DNA from: Liolophura sinensis
Lineage: Eukaryota; Mollusca; Polyplacophora; Chitonida; Chitonidae
Direction of reading: 5' to 3'
NCBI RefSeq assembly: GCF_032854445.1
Contig: NC_088300.1
Span: 24,287,608 to 24,351,607, forward strand
DNA length: 64,000 nucleotides
Of the stretch, positions 44,901 to 58,407 are shown in pieces; the stretch's first letter is position 1; every line of letters starts with the position of its first letter. Below the pieces are notes generated by a model that was not told where the DNA came from, ran no database searches, and worked only from the letters and a program-made list of their open reading frames with translations. A program made the translations under genes and the position numbers.

Positions 44901-47900
44901 GACAATCAATTGCTACCTAAATTAACCATTTTTAATCAATTAAGTATACCTTGAGGACCTAACAGTTAATATAGGATTACTTATGGTACAGTAGCATTCA
45001 AGATCATGGACACAGTGAAGGTTGCAACATGAAGGTTGATCTTCAGCGGCACGATCTAAGCGCCTATAAAACCAAAAAAAACATTTTTTTGAACTTTAAC
45101 TCTAAATCGACCCACAACACACATACTACCCCATTCATAATACAATTCACATGATTCCATATAAACGTCATAATATGAGAGACCTCAAAGAAACTCAAAG
45201 AAGATTGTCAAGATGGAAGTACTGCACAGCTAAAGGGTTTCCATGGTGATCATGTTTCTGCTTGCTTTTGATTTTGCATCATCCTTTTCCCTTCAAATGG
45301 ATTTTAATACATGCATGTATATAATAATATATTGCTAGCAGCAAGAGTTCCACGAAAATATACATTCCCTCATCTACATTCACAGAACAGCATGACGTTG
45401 CTATTCGTTACACACATTCTTTGGCCTTCCAACAAGCTGAAGCTTTCATCTTACACCATAACAGCCCTTAGTATACCATTTAAAAACATGCTGAACCAAA
45501 AGATACAGCAATATTTTAGAGGTGACATTACAGAAAAAACAAAAGGGAAAAATTTCAGTTTTCTTACCAATCAATCAATCAGGTTTCAGAAATCTAAACT
45601 CTACAACGATCAGATGCAGACAAGTGATATAAATGAATTGACTAGCAGCTGCCAACAAATAACACATCCTTTCCTGATGATAAAAGGGAGATTTCTGCAT
45701 CCATCAATGCCACTGAAGGTGTGCATGGCTTCTTTTATATATGTCAGTGGAAATGTCAACTGATTACATGTAGTTTACTGCAAAATAAGTAAACAACCCA
45801 GTGGCCTTGAGCTCACAATTGATTTTCTATTTATAAGAGGCTGTAATGATTTTGACTTGACCTGGATCTCTGCTTCGTTCTCAAGGGGACACTAAAGAAC
45901 TCGCTCTCTGCGTAGTCAGCATGATAAACACTACAATCAGGACTGCATCTTTCAATGAGAGCAAAGAATTACCACATCCACCACACTGTTATTTCCTCCC
46001 ATCCTTTCCACTTTTTATATATTTACATTTGGCTTCTATGACATTCTGTAATTTTCCAGCACCCACACAATGCATTCCATCCGTAATTCCCATTCTTCCC
46101 CCAAATCTACACCTACAGTAAACTTGTTATTAATTAATACACTGAATCCACACACCTACACCTTTCGGGACTTTCTGATAAACCATGTAATTCTGACCTT
46201 TTTTGTCGTTGTGGTGAGCACGTACCCATTCTGACTATTGCACATACAAGTACCTATGTTCACTTCTGCATGTACATTCACACACAGCCAGCACACTTGT
46301 CATAATATACTGATCACTCAAACAACAGGCTTGATATACACTTTTGATTTTTATAATACATGTGTTTATTAATGCTTATCCTGGGGCCTCCGTGGCTCAG
46401 TCGGTTAGCGCGCTAGCGCAGCGTATTGACCCAGAAGCCTCTAACCAATGTGGTCGCTGTGAGTTCAAGACCAGCTCATGCTGGTGGGTTTCCTCCGGGC
46501 TGTGCCCAGTTTCCACTCACCATAATGCTGGCCGCCGTCATATAAGTGAAATATTCTTGAGTACGGCGTAAAACACCAATAAAATAAATAAATAAATAAT
46601 GCTTATCCTGGTACTTAAAATACTATAAACCTAGAGCTGAATTCACTTCTGGTTTCTATAACAACTCACCAGCTTAACTACAGCTACAGCCACATTTTGT
46701 ACAGGTCCTTTATTTTTATATGATGTTTTTTGCTGTAGGCTTTAACCCATGAAATCCTATCTACATTGCCATCTACTTCTAGCCAATCATTGTCACGCCA
46801 ATCTGTATCTTTTCCACATGTCCAAGGAAAATTTACAAGAAGATCCATCAACATAACCTTCCAAAGAGACCCAGAGATGTATTTAAACGACACGTCATGT
46901 AACTGAACATTTTTTCTTCATCCACTCTTTATTCTGGAGGTGGTTTGATGTAAACTGTACTGCTCTCTTCATTATGCCAAAATCTTCACAACTGTTTATA
47001 TTCCAAATTTTCCACGAACTTGTTGTTCAACACATCTGATTTTTTAGATACTTTCAAAAGCTTCAGCTAAGAAAAGCTTTTCATGCTGCACTTTGTATCT
47101 TTGTAATTAAAGGGACATACCCCCGAAAGAAATTCCCCTGAAAGAAAAGGAGAGCCTCGGAAGTTTCTTTGAAGCATTTCTGAAGCCCCTATGAAGCCTA
47201 AATAGAAGTACCTTTGAAAACCCAGACCTCACCTCGCTGAGATAGAGGGAAGGGGATCAAGTTAAGGTTACAATTTTTATACACAGCATCTTTGAAGCCC
47301 CCCATGATGGCTGGATAATTGTGTAAGTTTCAGATGTGCCTCTGAAGCCCCTACTGCTCTCCGGCACTTCAAAAGATGCCCATGGAAAGTGCTTAACAAG
47401 TGCCCGGGGCTTCGGAAGGAGTGCACTAAGCCTGTTGGAAGTGCTGCTGAAGCCCCGTGGAGCGCATCTTAAGTAGGGGGCTTCAGCTGGAGTGGGTGCT
47501 TCTTTTCCACGTGGGTTGGTTTAGCTTAATACATGTATAAAAATTAGTTGCATTTGACTCTTTAACTAAAAGCTCCTAGCATTACATGTATATTCCTCCC
47601 CCCCCCCCCACTCCCCCTCAAATTTCCCAACAGAATTATGGGGGAGATCCATCACTGGTCTGAAATGACATCCACCAGATGAGATAATATGCAAATGAGA
47701 CACCCCAAACATTCCCACAATGCAACGTTCGCTTGAGAATCACACATAAAAAAAAAAATACGATAAGCTGAAAGCGAATTATAAGTCTAGTACACCAAAT
47801 ACGATGTAAATCGCTAATGATAATGTATTACAAAGTATTCGGTAATTCTCAATGGCACAGCAAAAATGAAGCCACATGGAAAGCCACATAATTACCACGC

Positions 47901-50900
47901 AACAGTGTGTCTTACATTTCAATGTTGGCTGAACATCTCCCATTGTATAGACAACAAGGGAACGGGATAAAGTAAAAAAAAAGTCAGTCATCGGCCATGC
48001 TTAAACTATAGCGACTGGAGTGAGCTGATGGTTGAAGGGATACTCCGCATAAAACTGGGCAGATGATTGTTCATTCAAAGTCAGATACATGTCAATAGAC
48101 ATCGGGAAGTCTCAACTCTAAGTAGATGACGTCTAAAATAATGGGGTAATTTTTTTTTACCACTGGCAAGGCCTCTTTAAATGTCAGCTTACATAAATAT
48201 TCAATAAAGACTGATTTAACATTTTGAGTACCACCCTGAGCCTATCCCAATGATGGAGCTGTGCATGTCACAAGACATTAAATCTACAGCTGTTAAACAA
48301 CCCTGACCTGGCTACATGTAGAACACATCACTGATAACATGGTATATGCAGACTTGTCTTCCATCAACACCCTTGTCATGCTTGTATGATTATTAAATCA
48401 TGAGGGAGTGATGTATTACTCAGTGTTCCTTCTGATATATACAACATTAACAGATTATCACTTTACATTGTATCTGACACATGTATGTTTACATATGACA
48501 TGTACAACACCTGCTACCTCAGCTACATACAAGTACAAATGCACCTATACAACATCCGTACACTTGTTTCCATGTATATTCATAATACTAGGGCATAAAG
48601 TCAAAAACAATGCTATATAACACACTGCAGCCTATTTATGATAAAATATATGCGGCACTATCCAAGTATTAAAACCACATGGAGAGGTGCAAAGATCAAT
48701 GCAACACTGCACCTAAAAAATTGTTGTTTAGTGTCATTTTATGGCTTATTCCTTATCTGGCTTAAATGTCAAAGAAGATTGCTTAAAGATATTTTTTGGA
48801 CAAAAAATGATCGAATGATGTTTTTATGGCACAGCTTTGTGTCCATACCTTGAGGCTATATACCTTAATTCAGCCGCCTCAGCAGCTTTCAAATGATCTT
48901 TATAAGTATTTACTATTAACAAACCTGTGTCTCTGTACCAAGCTAAAAATATAGCTTTCCTATATGTTTGTACATACATATGTTCTGAAAATAATATATG
49001 TTTGTTTGCTTTATATTTTTGTTTGTTGTTTTAATTTTTCAGTTAATTTTTATTGCTGGATTAAGCAGGGTGCCTGCTGTTGTAAACAACCATCACTTAC
49101 TCCTCCCATGGTGACAAAAGCCTTTTGCATTTTATTTAAAGCTCAGTGTTAGAGTATGTCAACTTGTAAGTTGTAGGGGCCCCTCCGTGGCTCAGTTGGT
49201 CAGTGCGCTGGCGCAGCGTAACTAATAACCCAGGAGCCTCTCACCAATGCAATCGCTGTGAGTTCAAGTCCAGCTCATGCTGGTTTCCTCTCCGGCTGTA
49301 CATGGGAAGGTTTGCCAACAACCTGCGGATGGCCATGGGTTTCCACCGGGCACTGCCCGGTTTCCACCCACCATAATGGCCACCTTCGTATAAGTGAAAT
49401 ATTCTTGAGTACGGCGTAAAACACCAATCAAGTAAATAAATAAATATAAGTTGTACTAAAGGATGAAACCAGACTGCTTTTAAGACATGTACGCTGTACG
49501 TGTAACTAGTACATCAGAATTATTTGATATAACAAATATTCATGCATAAGTGCATGCATTTTGATCAGTGTCTAAGCCCCCACTCCCCGCTCTCTATTCC
49601 ACTGCTTTAAAATTATTTTCAGGTATCACAGTTTACAGGATGGGTGTAGTACAGTTGTAGGTCTACATTTCCAATTGTATGTCCATAGTTTTAGAAATGT
49701 ATGAACATCAAAATCTATAGTCTTAAAACTGTCTATAATCTTAAAGTCTATAAACTGACATATTGTCCAACTACAAATTAAAAAGACTCTTTCTTAAGAA
49801 AAGATCTTAAATTTACATAACATGACACTGAAATAAAAAAAAAAAATCTTGTATAAATATTTTACAGAATAATCTATGCTCTTCAATCTAAAATAAATCC
49901 CTCAGATGTACTTACCTCTGCGTAATCGCAAAGCTTGTCTCGCTGGTACCCAGATGTGACCAAATGGTAGAAGTACAGGTTGCAGTGCAACATGTCGATG
50001 CATGGGAACACTTCGATGACAACATGGAGGCAGGCTCGTTTTGACACCCATTAGTACTTTCCTTATTAACAGCAGTTAAACTGCAGGTAATGCTTTGTAA
50101 AATCAAATGAAACTTGGGCCAAAATTGGTGCTTCTCACAAACACTGACAAAAGCTGTCCAGAAATCATCCAGAAGTAAATTATTCCTGATTACTCCTGAG
50201 TCTATATCACTTGCACAGCACTATAATCAAAAGTGCTTGTATCTATGAAATGCGACAGTATTGATTGAAACCGCCAACAGAAGGCACAGCATCTGTCCTG
50301 CACCAGTTGCACAGATTCAAACTAAAGGCATCAAAAAACTCAAGTCTGCAAATCACTCCTATTATTTGTATGTCCGAAAATCCCTTCCAAGGCAAAGGGT
50401 GACTTAAGCCTGGTTGGACCTAATGCAACAGACATGCTGTGGGCATGTAGTCATCCCATGCACTTGACAGGGGTCAAGTCTGCTGTAGCCATGTGAGGGC
50501 TTAATTCAATGATCAAACAGGATCGGTGGCCTTGAAACTGTGTGGACACGCGCTGGCAGAAAGCCACAGCAAACACAGTGTAACCCACTGGTTAGCCCCG
50601 AATATCTTCTCCACCGAGTGACCATGGAGGTGTTAGGGAGAACACAAGCTATTGCATTCTTTGGTGCGAGGGGGTCACGTACTGCAAGGTCACTGTCTTG
50701 GCAAATCATTATCATTATTGCATCCCTTAATACAAATAACATTCTGAAACCGCCCTCAATTGGCAAGTTGGGGTGTGGGGAGAGAGATAGCAAAAGATAG
50801 ACACTGTGCATCAATGTTCAGTGGATACATGCATATGCTACAGAAATGTGGTCTGGCTGTAAATGAAAGGTTTGTACACCATATTAAATGTATGCATGGG

Positions 50901-53900
50901 TGTATGGATGCAAGCCTGTTGTTATGGACATGTATGCTTGGGGTTTTTATACATCATACATGTACTTAACAATTTTTCGTCATGTGACGACGAGTTATTA
51001 GGTGTGTGTACATGCATGTATACTGTGTCAATGCCACCAAAGTGCTGCCACCACCACTGAAGTATCATGCCAAAGACACCAGACATGACATCTCACTCAG
51101 TCACATTATACTGCAACGGCCAACCAGTCCTTCTTCCTTACTCTAAGCCTCTCAGTACTAAGCATCAAGCGAGACAGCAACAAGTACAGTTTTTAAAGAC
51201 TTTGGAACGACTTGACCAGTTTCTGATCCCAGGTCTTCCGACTTTGAAGTGGAAACTCTCACAATAAGGCCACTGAAGCCATCAAAACATGTTGTACCTG
51301 GATCTTTGCATAAAGAGAACACAACAGGTGCTCCTATGAGAAAGACTTCAAAATTATTTCACAAGTCCTCACTTGGTAATGGCTGCATCTTAGGTTTGCA
51401 ATCTCATATCTGCTACACTCTGAATATGGCTAGCACATGTTAGTGATTGATTCTGGGCATTCCTCTCTGTAGCTAACAATTTATATCAGGACTTATATGA
51501 CACAGTTATTAAACATATTTTGGTAAAAGTTAACACTGTTCAAATTAAATTGGTGCTTCGTGTAATCTCATTCAGGTAAAAACAAAAAGCTGTGACAATG
51601 TGAGATGTCCAAATCTAACGGCACAAATCTTGGGTCATGTCCACGTAAGATAGTCCTTCGCAAACACTACATGTACCTGCCATGCCTGTATTACTGTATA
51701 CATCATTCATGGAAGGGACATTTAAAGAGTCTGGCTCCCAAATGCAGTCATTTTAAAATTACCTCAACTACTTGAGTATTACAGCTCTTTCAAAGGCACA
51801 GTAAGAGTATTTAAGTGGATGAAGCAATTGACTTATCAATGCTCAAATTGTGTGTTCGTGATTGCTGGGCTTTTCTCGCTAAAAAGGTCAAGGGAACAGA
51901 AGAAAAAAATAAAAGGAGAAAAAAAAGAAAAAAACGCTGGAAAATCGTGAAGTTGATAAGCATAAATAAACCCCTTATTGTGCAAGGAGATTTAAAAACT
52001 CAGCTGCAGTAATACACAAAAAAAGGTGACACGAAGCCTGTTAGAACAGAACGAAAGGATGGCATTTCACTTGATCAACACACAGTATTTGCACAATTAT
52101 CTCAGGTCAAAATGCGCAAGATTTTAAGGAAAAAGGGGTTGACATTTTTTCAGTTTTGGCAACCACTTCTGAATGCCACCAAAGATTTTTTTGGTTTATA
52201 ATACTAAAACTTGAAAGCATGGGAGTATTTTTCTGAAATATCAATTGATATCGACGACACACATTTTGCACATTTCTAGCACATATGCAATCCATATTTG
52301 AAAAAAGACTGAAATTCTAACACTGCCATGAAATCATCATGAATTATTCAAACACTAATCACTCCAATTTTACTGTAAGTTTGGGGGAAAATCATGCACT
52401 TGACACTAAATCATGTACAACTTATTCGCATGATTTTTCACCAACTAATCACCCTTTCGTATTTATACCTGATTACAGCTTGTACACCATGCATTGTGAT
52501 TTGTAGGTGAAAATCTTCATGAAATTATAGGTGATTTACTGAAATTAATTTGTTTTTCATATTAACTGAAGCACTGATGTAGTTGCAAGACAGCTGGACA
52601 ATACATGCATGCTGACATAATTACCCGAAATGACCCAAAAATTTCAACCGCAAAAAAACACTTTTTGGAGGAGAATAAATGTCATGAGATATTATATCTA
52701 GTGCTAAAATTTACACTTTCCCAGTGGGATATCATCCTATCTTCCAAACACCTCTCAAAGCACCAAAAATCAACCGAGCTCCCAGAATCTGGGAAAATGA
52801 GCAACTTAGTCAAGACGAAATTTTAGACCATTTATGGTATGCTTGGTCAGTAACCAACAAGGCCTCTTATACATGTACATTATCATTAGACCTTCTATAG
52901 ATGGGAGCCAAGGCTATGGTGGGCAGTGTCCTGTGATACCACAACCTTCAGTTTGATGTGTTTGGCTTTGATGGAAACATCTAGTTATCACCTGCTTTGG
53001 AAACCTGATATCAGAGAAGAGCAAGCCATCTGTCATGTCTATTGCACAGCTCCAGTACATGGTTTATTGATGTCTGACATGTCTGAAGACATATTTTCAC
53101 TACTTTTACACTATTTCCCCCATCACACACTTAGTGCTTCCTGCACTGGGTTTTTTGGTCTTCTTCTCAAAAAACTTTGTCTAATAAGTTTGTTGACATT
53201 CACGCAATTAGGAAGATCAACTATTGGGCAGTAACCCAGGGGGTCAATCAGTGCTACAGATAATTTTCAGAGGTAGTGCCACTGGATAAGCCTACTGCAG
53301 TACACATTTTTTGAAAATACTCAACACTTCCTATTGTGGGTCCCCAGCAACAGGCCTGGAAAGTGTTAAGTTGACTGAGTGAAGGGGGTTGAGAAAATCG
53401 AAAGACATACACATGCCTACATGTATAGGCCTACACAGGCCTACACAGACCTACCTGTACAGAGATTCTTGCAGTTACACAGACGACTACATGTATATAT
53501 ATACATGTATATATGTGTACATGTCGCTTGCCCAGAATTATGACTTGTCATAACATTCTAGAATAAATTAATTACTTCAGCTCTTCCTCACAAGGAATGA
53601 ATCTGAATGGCGGTCATAGCCCTACATTTATTTATTACACCTCAACCAGTAGGCCCACTGGGTTTATTCCAATAACTTACTCACTGACAGCTTTACCTCT
53701 TCATTTTGTTTTGATAGCAAAGGTTGCAGTGTTATTTTATTCTATGGTAAGTTGCCTAATGGGACTGGTAATTTGTCTCACCTGTCAAAACATTTCTGTA
53801 TACACAAACAACTGCCGTTTTGGAATCAAAACATGATATTAAAGCTTGCTATGCTAAATCCAAATGTAGGCCTACATTAGAAGAGAAAAAATTATTATTC

Positions 53901-56331
53901 ATGTTTTATTTGTTGGCAGTATACAGTATAAATCCAAAGTGTTTCTGAATGCTAGCTGTTCTCTTGAACGTTGTATTTTACTGCATTAGTTTCTCTCCTC
54001 AGAAATCACTGATAAATGTACGTGTTGGAAACAGGACCCTCGATGACACTTTAACATTGCTCAAATATTTATTTTATTTATTTGATTGGTATTTTATGCC
54101 ATACTCAAGAATATTTCACTTATACAATGGCTTCCAGCATTATGGTGAGAGGAAACCAGGATGAACCTGGGGGAAATCCACGACCATAAGCAGGTTGCTG
54201 ACAGACCTTCCCACCTATGGCACAGCTCAAATAACTGATGATAGGTGTAGAATTAGACCATTTCTTTTTTCAGCCCTTGCTACATATTTTTCATGGCAAA
54301 CACTTGAGAATGTCACAAATACAAATATCACTGTAGTCATTCTCAATGAGGGGGGAAGCGGTACATGAGCCTTTGCTGTCATGGATAGTATCGCGCACGT
54401 AAAGTACATGTACTTTGCAGATCTATTTTCCATGAGGTCACTGGCTTATGTACTTGTAGGAAAAAATCTAGGTATTAAAATGGATCCCATATTAGTTATT
54501 TCAATTAACACTCTCATTACTGTCTCATGTATGAGTCTGGCTACTGGTTCATGTACAAGTCCGGTTACTGGTTCATATACAAATCTGGTTACTGGTTCAT
54601 GTACAAGTCTGGTTACTAACCCATGTACAAGTCCAGTTGCTGTCTCATTTACAAGTCTGGTTACTGGCTCATGTACCAGTCTGGTTACTGACTCATGTAC
54701 AGGTCTGGTTATTGGCTCATTTACACGTCTGGTAGCTGTCTCATGTACAAGTCTGGTTACTAACCCATGTATCAGTCCAGTTGCTGTACAAATATATATG
54801 GTTCATGTACAAGTCTGGTCACTGGCTAATGTACGTGTCATTATGACCCTCGGTACTCTCTGATGTACATGTCTGGTTACTGGCTCATGCACCAGTCTGG
54901 TTACTAACCCATGTATCAGTCCAGTTGCTGTCTCATTTACAAGTCTGGTTACTGGCTAATGTACATGTCATTATGACCCTCGGTACTCTCTGATGTACAT
55001 GTCTGGTTACTGGCTCATGTACCAGTCTGGTTACTAGCCCATGTATCAGTCCAGTTGCTGTCTCATGTACAAGTCTGGTCACTGGCTAATGTACGTGTCA
55101 TTATGACTCTCGGTAGTCTCTGATGTGTATGTCTGGTTACTGGCTCATGTACAAGTCTGGTCATTGTCTCATGTACACATCTGGTTACTGGCTGAAGAAC
55201 AAGTCTGGTTACTGGTTCATGTACAAGTTTGGCTACTCGCTCATGTAAATGTCTGGCTACTGTCTCATGAACAAGTCTGGTTACTGGCTCGTGTACATGT
55301 CTGATTACTCTCTCAAATACGAGTCCTGTTACTGGCTCATGTACCAGCCTGGTTACTGGTTCATGTATGAGTCTTGTTACTGGCTCACCTAATGTTCTGT
55401 TTAAAGGCTCATGTACAAGTCTGGTTACTCGCTCATGTACCAGTCTGGTTAATGGCCCATGTACCAGTCTGTTTACTGTCTCATTTACAAGTCTGGTTAC
55501 TGGCTCATGTACAAGCCTGGTTACTGGTTTATGTATGAGTCTTGTTACTGGCTCACCTAAGGGTCTGTTTAAAGGCTCATGTACAAGTCTGGCTACTCGC
55601 TCATGTACCAGTCTGGTTAATGGCCCATGTACCAGTCTGTCTACTGTCTCATTTACAAGTCTGGTTATTGGCTCATGTACAAGTCTGGTTACTGGTTCAT
55701 GTACAAGTCAAGTTTCTCGCTCATGTACCAGTCTGGTTATTGGCTCTTATTACTAGCATGGTTACTGGCTCCTGTACAAGTCTTGTTATTGGCTCACCTA
55801 AGGGTCTGTTTAAAGGCTCATGTACAAGTCTGGTTACTGGCTCATGTACAAGTCAAGTTTCTTGCTCATGTACCAGTCTGGTTATTGGCTCATGTTACTA
55901 GCCTGGTTACTGGCTCATGTACAAGTCTGGTTATTGGCTCACCTAAGGGTCTGTTTAAAGGCTCATGTAGTTGCTGGCTAGTCTGGCAGTCTGCTTAATA
56001 CTGGCTTGACTTCTGCATACAATTACAACTGGGTTATTGGCTCTTCACTTTGTCATAACAACTGGCTGTACTGGTTAGTTCGACTTCATACAAATTACAG
56101 TCATTACTAAAAACATACATATATGCATCTGCAAGGCAATGATAATCTTACAATCTCACCTGATAAGCTGCTTTCAGAGCCGTTGGTCATTTTTGATGCC
56201 ATACTGGATTCTTTTCCTGCCCCTTTGGAAGCAAATTCTTTCCAGCTTTTAGATCCAAGGCCTTTTATGCCATTTTCTTCTAGAAATGAGGAATCCATAA
56301 AACTGAATGGCAGTGTTCTATGACTGGGCAT
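41997..56331 (-). CDS. CIPC: CLOCK-interacting pacemaker (CIPC)-like protein
   Basis: Five coding exons on the minus strand: 56331-56160 (start ATG, A at -3), 50056-49916, 44303-44160, 43050-42986 and 42506-41997. All have GT donors and AG acceptors; phases agree (1,1,1,0) and the total is 343 residues, against about 400 in vertebrate CIPC. The C-terminus carries the family signature: KKKRFLRTADALQKSGLLAV, LIQQNRKLQQEIEQL and ETLLFIRSVFSN, a predicted coiled coil. In vertebrates the matching region joins CIPC to CLOCK and represses CLOCK-BMAL1 transcription in the nucleus. Exon 44303-44160 has a conserved FQGFQFQLPWAPHL block. The 50056 acceptor is weak (GAAAG, poor pyrimidine tract), and a missed exon in the 6-kb intron before it is possible. 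The symbol is by homology recognition, not search. Confidence 0.75.
43051..44159. other. Intron of the CIPC-like gene
   Basis: A CACACATACACA-rich stretch at about 43845-43930 repeats TTATTCACACATACACA. The short ORFs are not supported. Confidence 0.6.
46383..46600 (+). repeat. tRNA-derived SINE, full-length
   Basis: Head with A box (GTGGCTCAGTCGGTTAGCGC) and B box (GTGAGTTCAAGACC), conserved centre AGCTCATGCTGG, and 3' end GAAATATTCTTGAGTACGGC, GTAAAACACC and an (AATA)n tail. Transcribed by RNA polymerase III in such families. Resembles molluscan V-SINE/RUDI-like elements in layout; the exact family is not confirmed. It lies in the sense-opposite orientation in a CIPC-like intron. Confidence 0.9.
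47130..47500. repeat. Region with repeated TGAAGCCCC / GGGGCTTC motifs
   Basis: TGAAGCCCC recurs near 47181, 47292, 47342 and 47448, with inverted GGGGCTTC near 47407 and 47478. GC content is higher than its surroundings. It has no ORF and no recognised family. Confidence 0.5.
49180..49447 (+). repeat. tRNA-derived SINE, full-length
   Basis: Head CCTCCGTGGCTCAGTTGGTC, B box GTGAGTTCAAGTCC, full centre including CAACCTGCGGATGGCCATGG, 3' end GAGTACGGCGTAAAACACC and an AAATAAATAAAT tail. It is longer than the 46.4-kb copy, which has lost about 60 bp of the centre. Confidence 0.9.
50966..51285 (+). repeat. Old copy of the dispersed repeat also at 62268-62612
   Basis: Shares AACAATTTTTCGTCATGTGACGACG, a CTAAGCATCAAGCGAG block and a TTTTTAAAGACTTTGG(A)ACGACT block, in the same order as the better preserved copy. 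Confidence 0.6.
54062..54235 (-). repeat. SINE, reverse orientation
   Basis: Starts with ATTTATTTTATTTATTTGAT, then GGTATTTTATGCCATACTCA and the complement of the SINE centre to AGACCTTCCCACCTATGG. The tRNA-like head is missing. Confidence 0.8.
54530..55975. repeat. 24-bp minisatellite in the CIPC-like intron
   Basis: About sixty degenerate units of GTTACTGGCTCATGTACAAG plus TCTG. Several longer blocks (for example CACCTAAGGGTCTGTTTAAAGG at three or four places) recur as a higher-order unit. The unit is eight codons without a stop, so all three plus frames give long ORFs (SLVTGSCT and others). These are artefacts. Confidence 0.95.
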
Positions 56332-56350
56332 CTTAACCCCTGTAGATAAC

Positions 56351-58348
56351 CTGAAAGGAAGAAAAAAGGAAACATATGAGGACTCCTCTATGTACATGTA
56401 CAATAACTCTTCATAAATTCCAATCTTTCAATTTCAGTTTTAACATCAAAAACAGTTATAATTATTACTACATATAGTATTATAAGTACATGTAATATAT
56501 ATTATTAAATTACTTGTTGAATGCATATCACCAAGTATTAGAACAGTCAAAATCTGCTTTTATCAAAACAAGCCTTGGAACTATTGTAACCCATTAAAAA
56601 TGATCAGTTAATACAGTATTTAAGAAAAGTGACATAGATGGCAGCTTTCACAAATCTTATAATCTGATTTTGCCGAGTATAAGTGGGATCATAAAGTAGC
56701 TGCTGGTCTATCTCCAGTAAATACATGTATTTAATAATAAGAAGCATGTAGTGAGAAGCATGTACTGATGATGTGTCTTCATGGCTGTGGTTTAAGGTCT
56801 AAGCTGTGAAAATGTTGAATGCAAAGAATGCACATGTGAAACAGCATTTATTAGGTCATGCATGGACCTAATGTTCCCAGATATGGATAAAACAGACATG
56901 CCCTCAAAATATCGTTTTTTCAACATTTCACAAAAAAGAGAACACGGAAGAAGGGCAAAAAAGCGAAAAAAAAATGTAATGGACAGAGTTTAAGATCTCT
57001 GTTGACTGAGTTTCATGTTGAAGGACAGTAATCAATGTACATGTAGAAACGAAGACCTTGAGCAGATCCCACTCTCATATGACCTGTGTGGATGTTGTGT
57101 TCTCATACAAATCATATACATAGATATTTGCCCTGTTAATACCGTACTGTTCTCCAGCATCTGCCAGTCTTGTTTGTTAAAGTTATTAGAAGACCAGGCA
57201 ATAATTTGTTAAAAATATTTTGCACAACATGCTTTTTCCCTCAGTATGATATAAAACCATAAAAGTATTTTTCACCTTCGACCAGTCAATTCAGTGGATA
57301 ATTTCTTATTCAAACTCCAGAATTTTTTTTTACATGCCTAATGAAACTATACAAGATAAACACAAGACTGTCTGTTACTAACTCACCTGAGCATGTTATA
57401 TTGCCTAAGGTCTCTGGAAAATTCTGTAACTATCTGTGTATCTACAGTACGTGTCACATTTTTGCTTATACTCTACATGTATTAATTAGATCACAAACAC
57501 ATATCCTAGTTTATAAAACGTAAACAACAATTTTTCTTCATGCTCTACTTATCAAAGCTTGGGGACAATATGCTGTAACAAAATGCAAATCTAACAAAAA
57601 ATGTGCAATTCATCCATTTTGGTTCGAGTTGAATTCATCAGCTGCACTATTAAAGCACAAATGTTAACGGTTTAGTGCTTATATAACATATTCTAGAATT
57701 TACCATATTTCACCTCCGGTCTTCCATTTTTCAAGTGACATATCCTTGATCCTGAATAATTCAACTGATGATTTACATGTTTTTAGGCCTTTATGTGCTT
57801 CTGAAAGTGCACTTTTAAATACCAACCTAGGACGAAATCGAAGTATATATTCAACTGCACAATCAATTTAAACTGGGAACTTCATCCTGGAATGTATATT
57901 AATCCTGGAATGACATAGTTTTGCTAGATGCTGAACAACAGGTATCTCAAGGTAAGAAAAACTGTGTGAAACAGGAGTAGTACCTTGGTTGCTCTTTAAC
58001 ACCAACTGCACTACAATTAGCCAGACATGCCAGATGTAAGAAAATATTTGTACTGAAAAATTCACCAAGAGCTGTGGATTCCCATATATCACTTTCAGAG
58101 CTATTTATAACCTGCAACCTAAATAGTTCTGTATTAAAAGTCAGTTGTAATGTTGTGATCTGATCTATCTTAAAACTCTATCTGTTGGTCAAACTTTTGA
58201 TATTGCATCTTTTATCAAGGATCTCCTATCTTTAAACATTCATTTAACCATGAACCCAGGTTCAACATGGCATGAAATGAAAACTGTATTGCAAATATTA
58301 GCTTATTTTATTCATTAGATACTAGGCTTTTAACGTTATATTCAAGTA

Positions 58349-58407
<59 letters not shown>

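Larger units (their letters stand above)
44304..49915. other. Intron of the CIPC-like gene
   Basis: Holds two SINEs and the GAAGCCCC-rich segment listed separately. A 150-codon plus-strand ORF at 45311-45763 shows no domain and is opposite to the gene; I treat it as chance. Confidence 0.6.
50057..56159. other. Large intron of the CIPC-like gene
   Basis: Contains a dispersed repeat (about 50966-51285), a SINE (54062-54235) and the 24-bp array (54530-55975). The rest is AT-rich with no supported coding exon, though a small conserved exon could be missed. Confidence 0.55.

Noticed and set aside
45311-45763. 150-codon ORF on the plus strand
   Set aside because: Antisense inside a CIPC-like intron, no domain, composition like the surrounding DNA.
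49912-50106. Reading of the 50-kb exon in the longer open frame (CSLTAVNKEST...)
   Set aside because: That frame does not match the phase of either neighbouring exon; the alternative frame (LQPVLLPFGHIWVPARQALR) joins both in phase.
55367-55998. Three overlapping ORFs of about 120 codons (SLVTGSCT and similar)
   Set aside because: All three frames of the same 24-bp array are open; this is a property of the unit, and the array lies in an intron.
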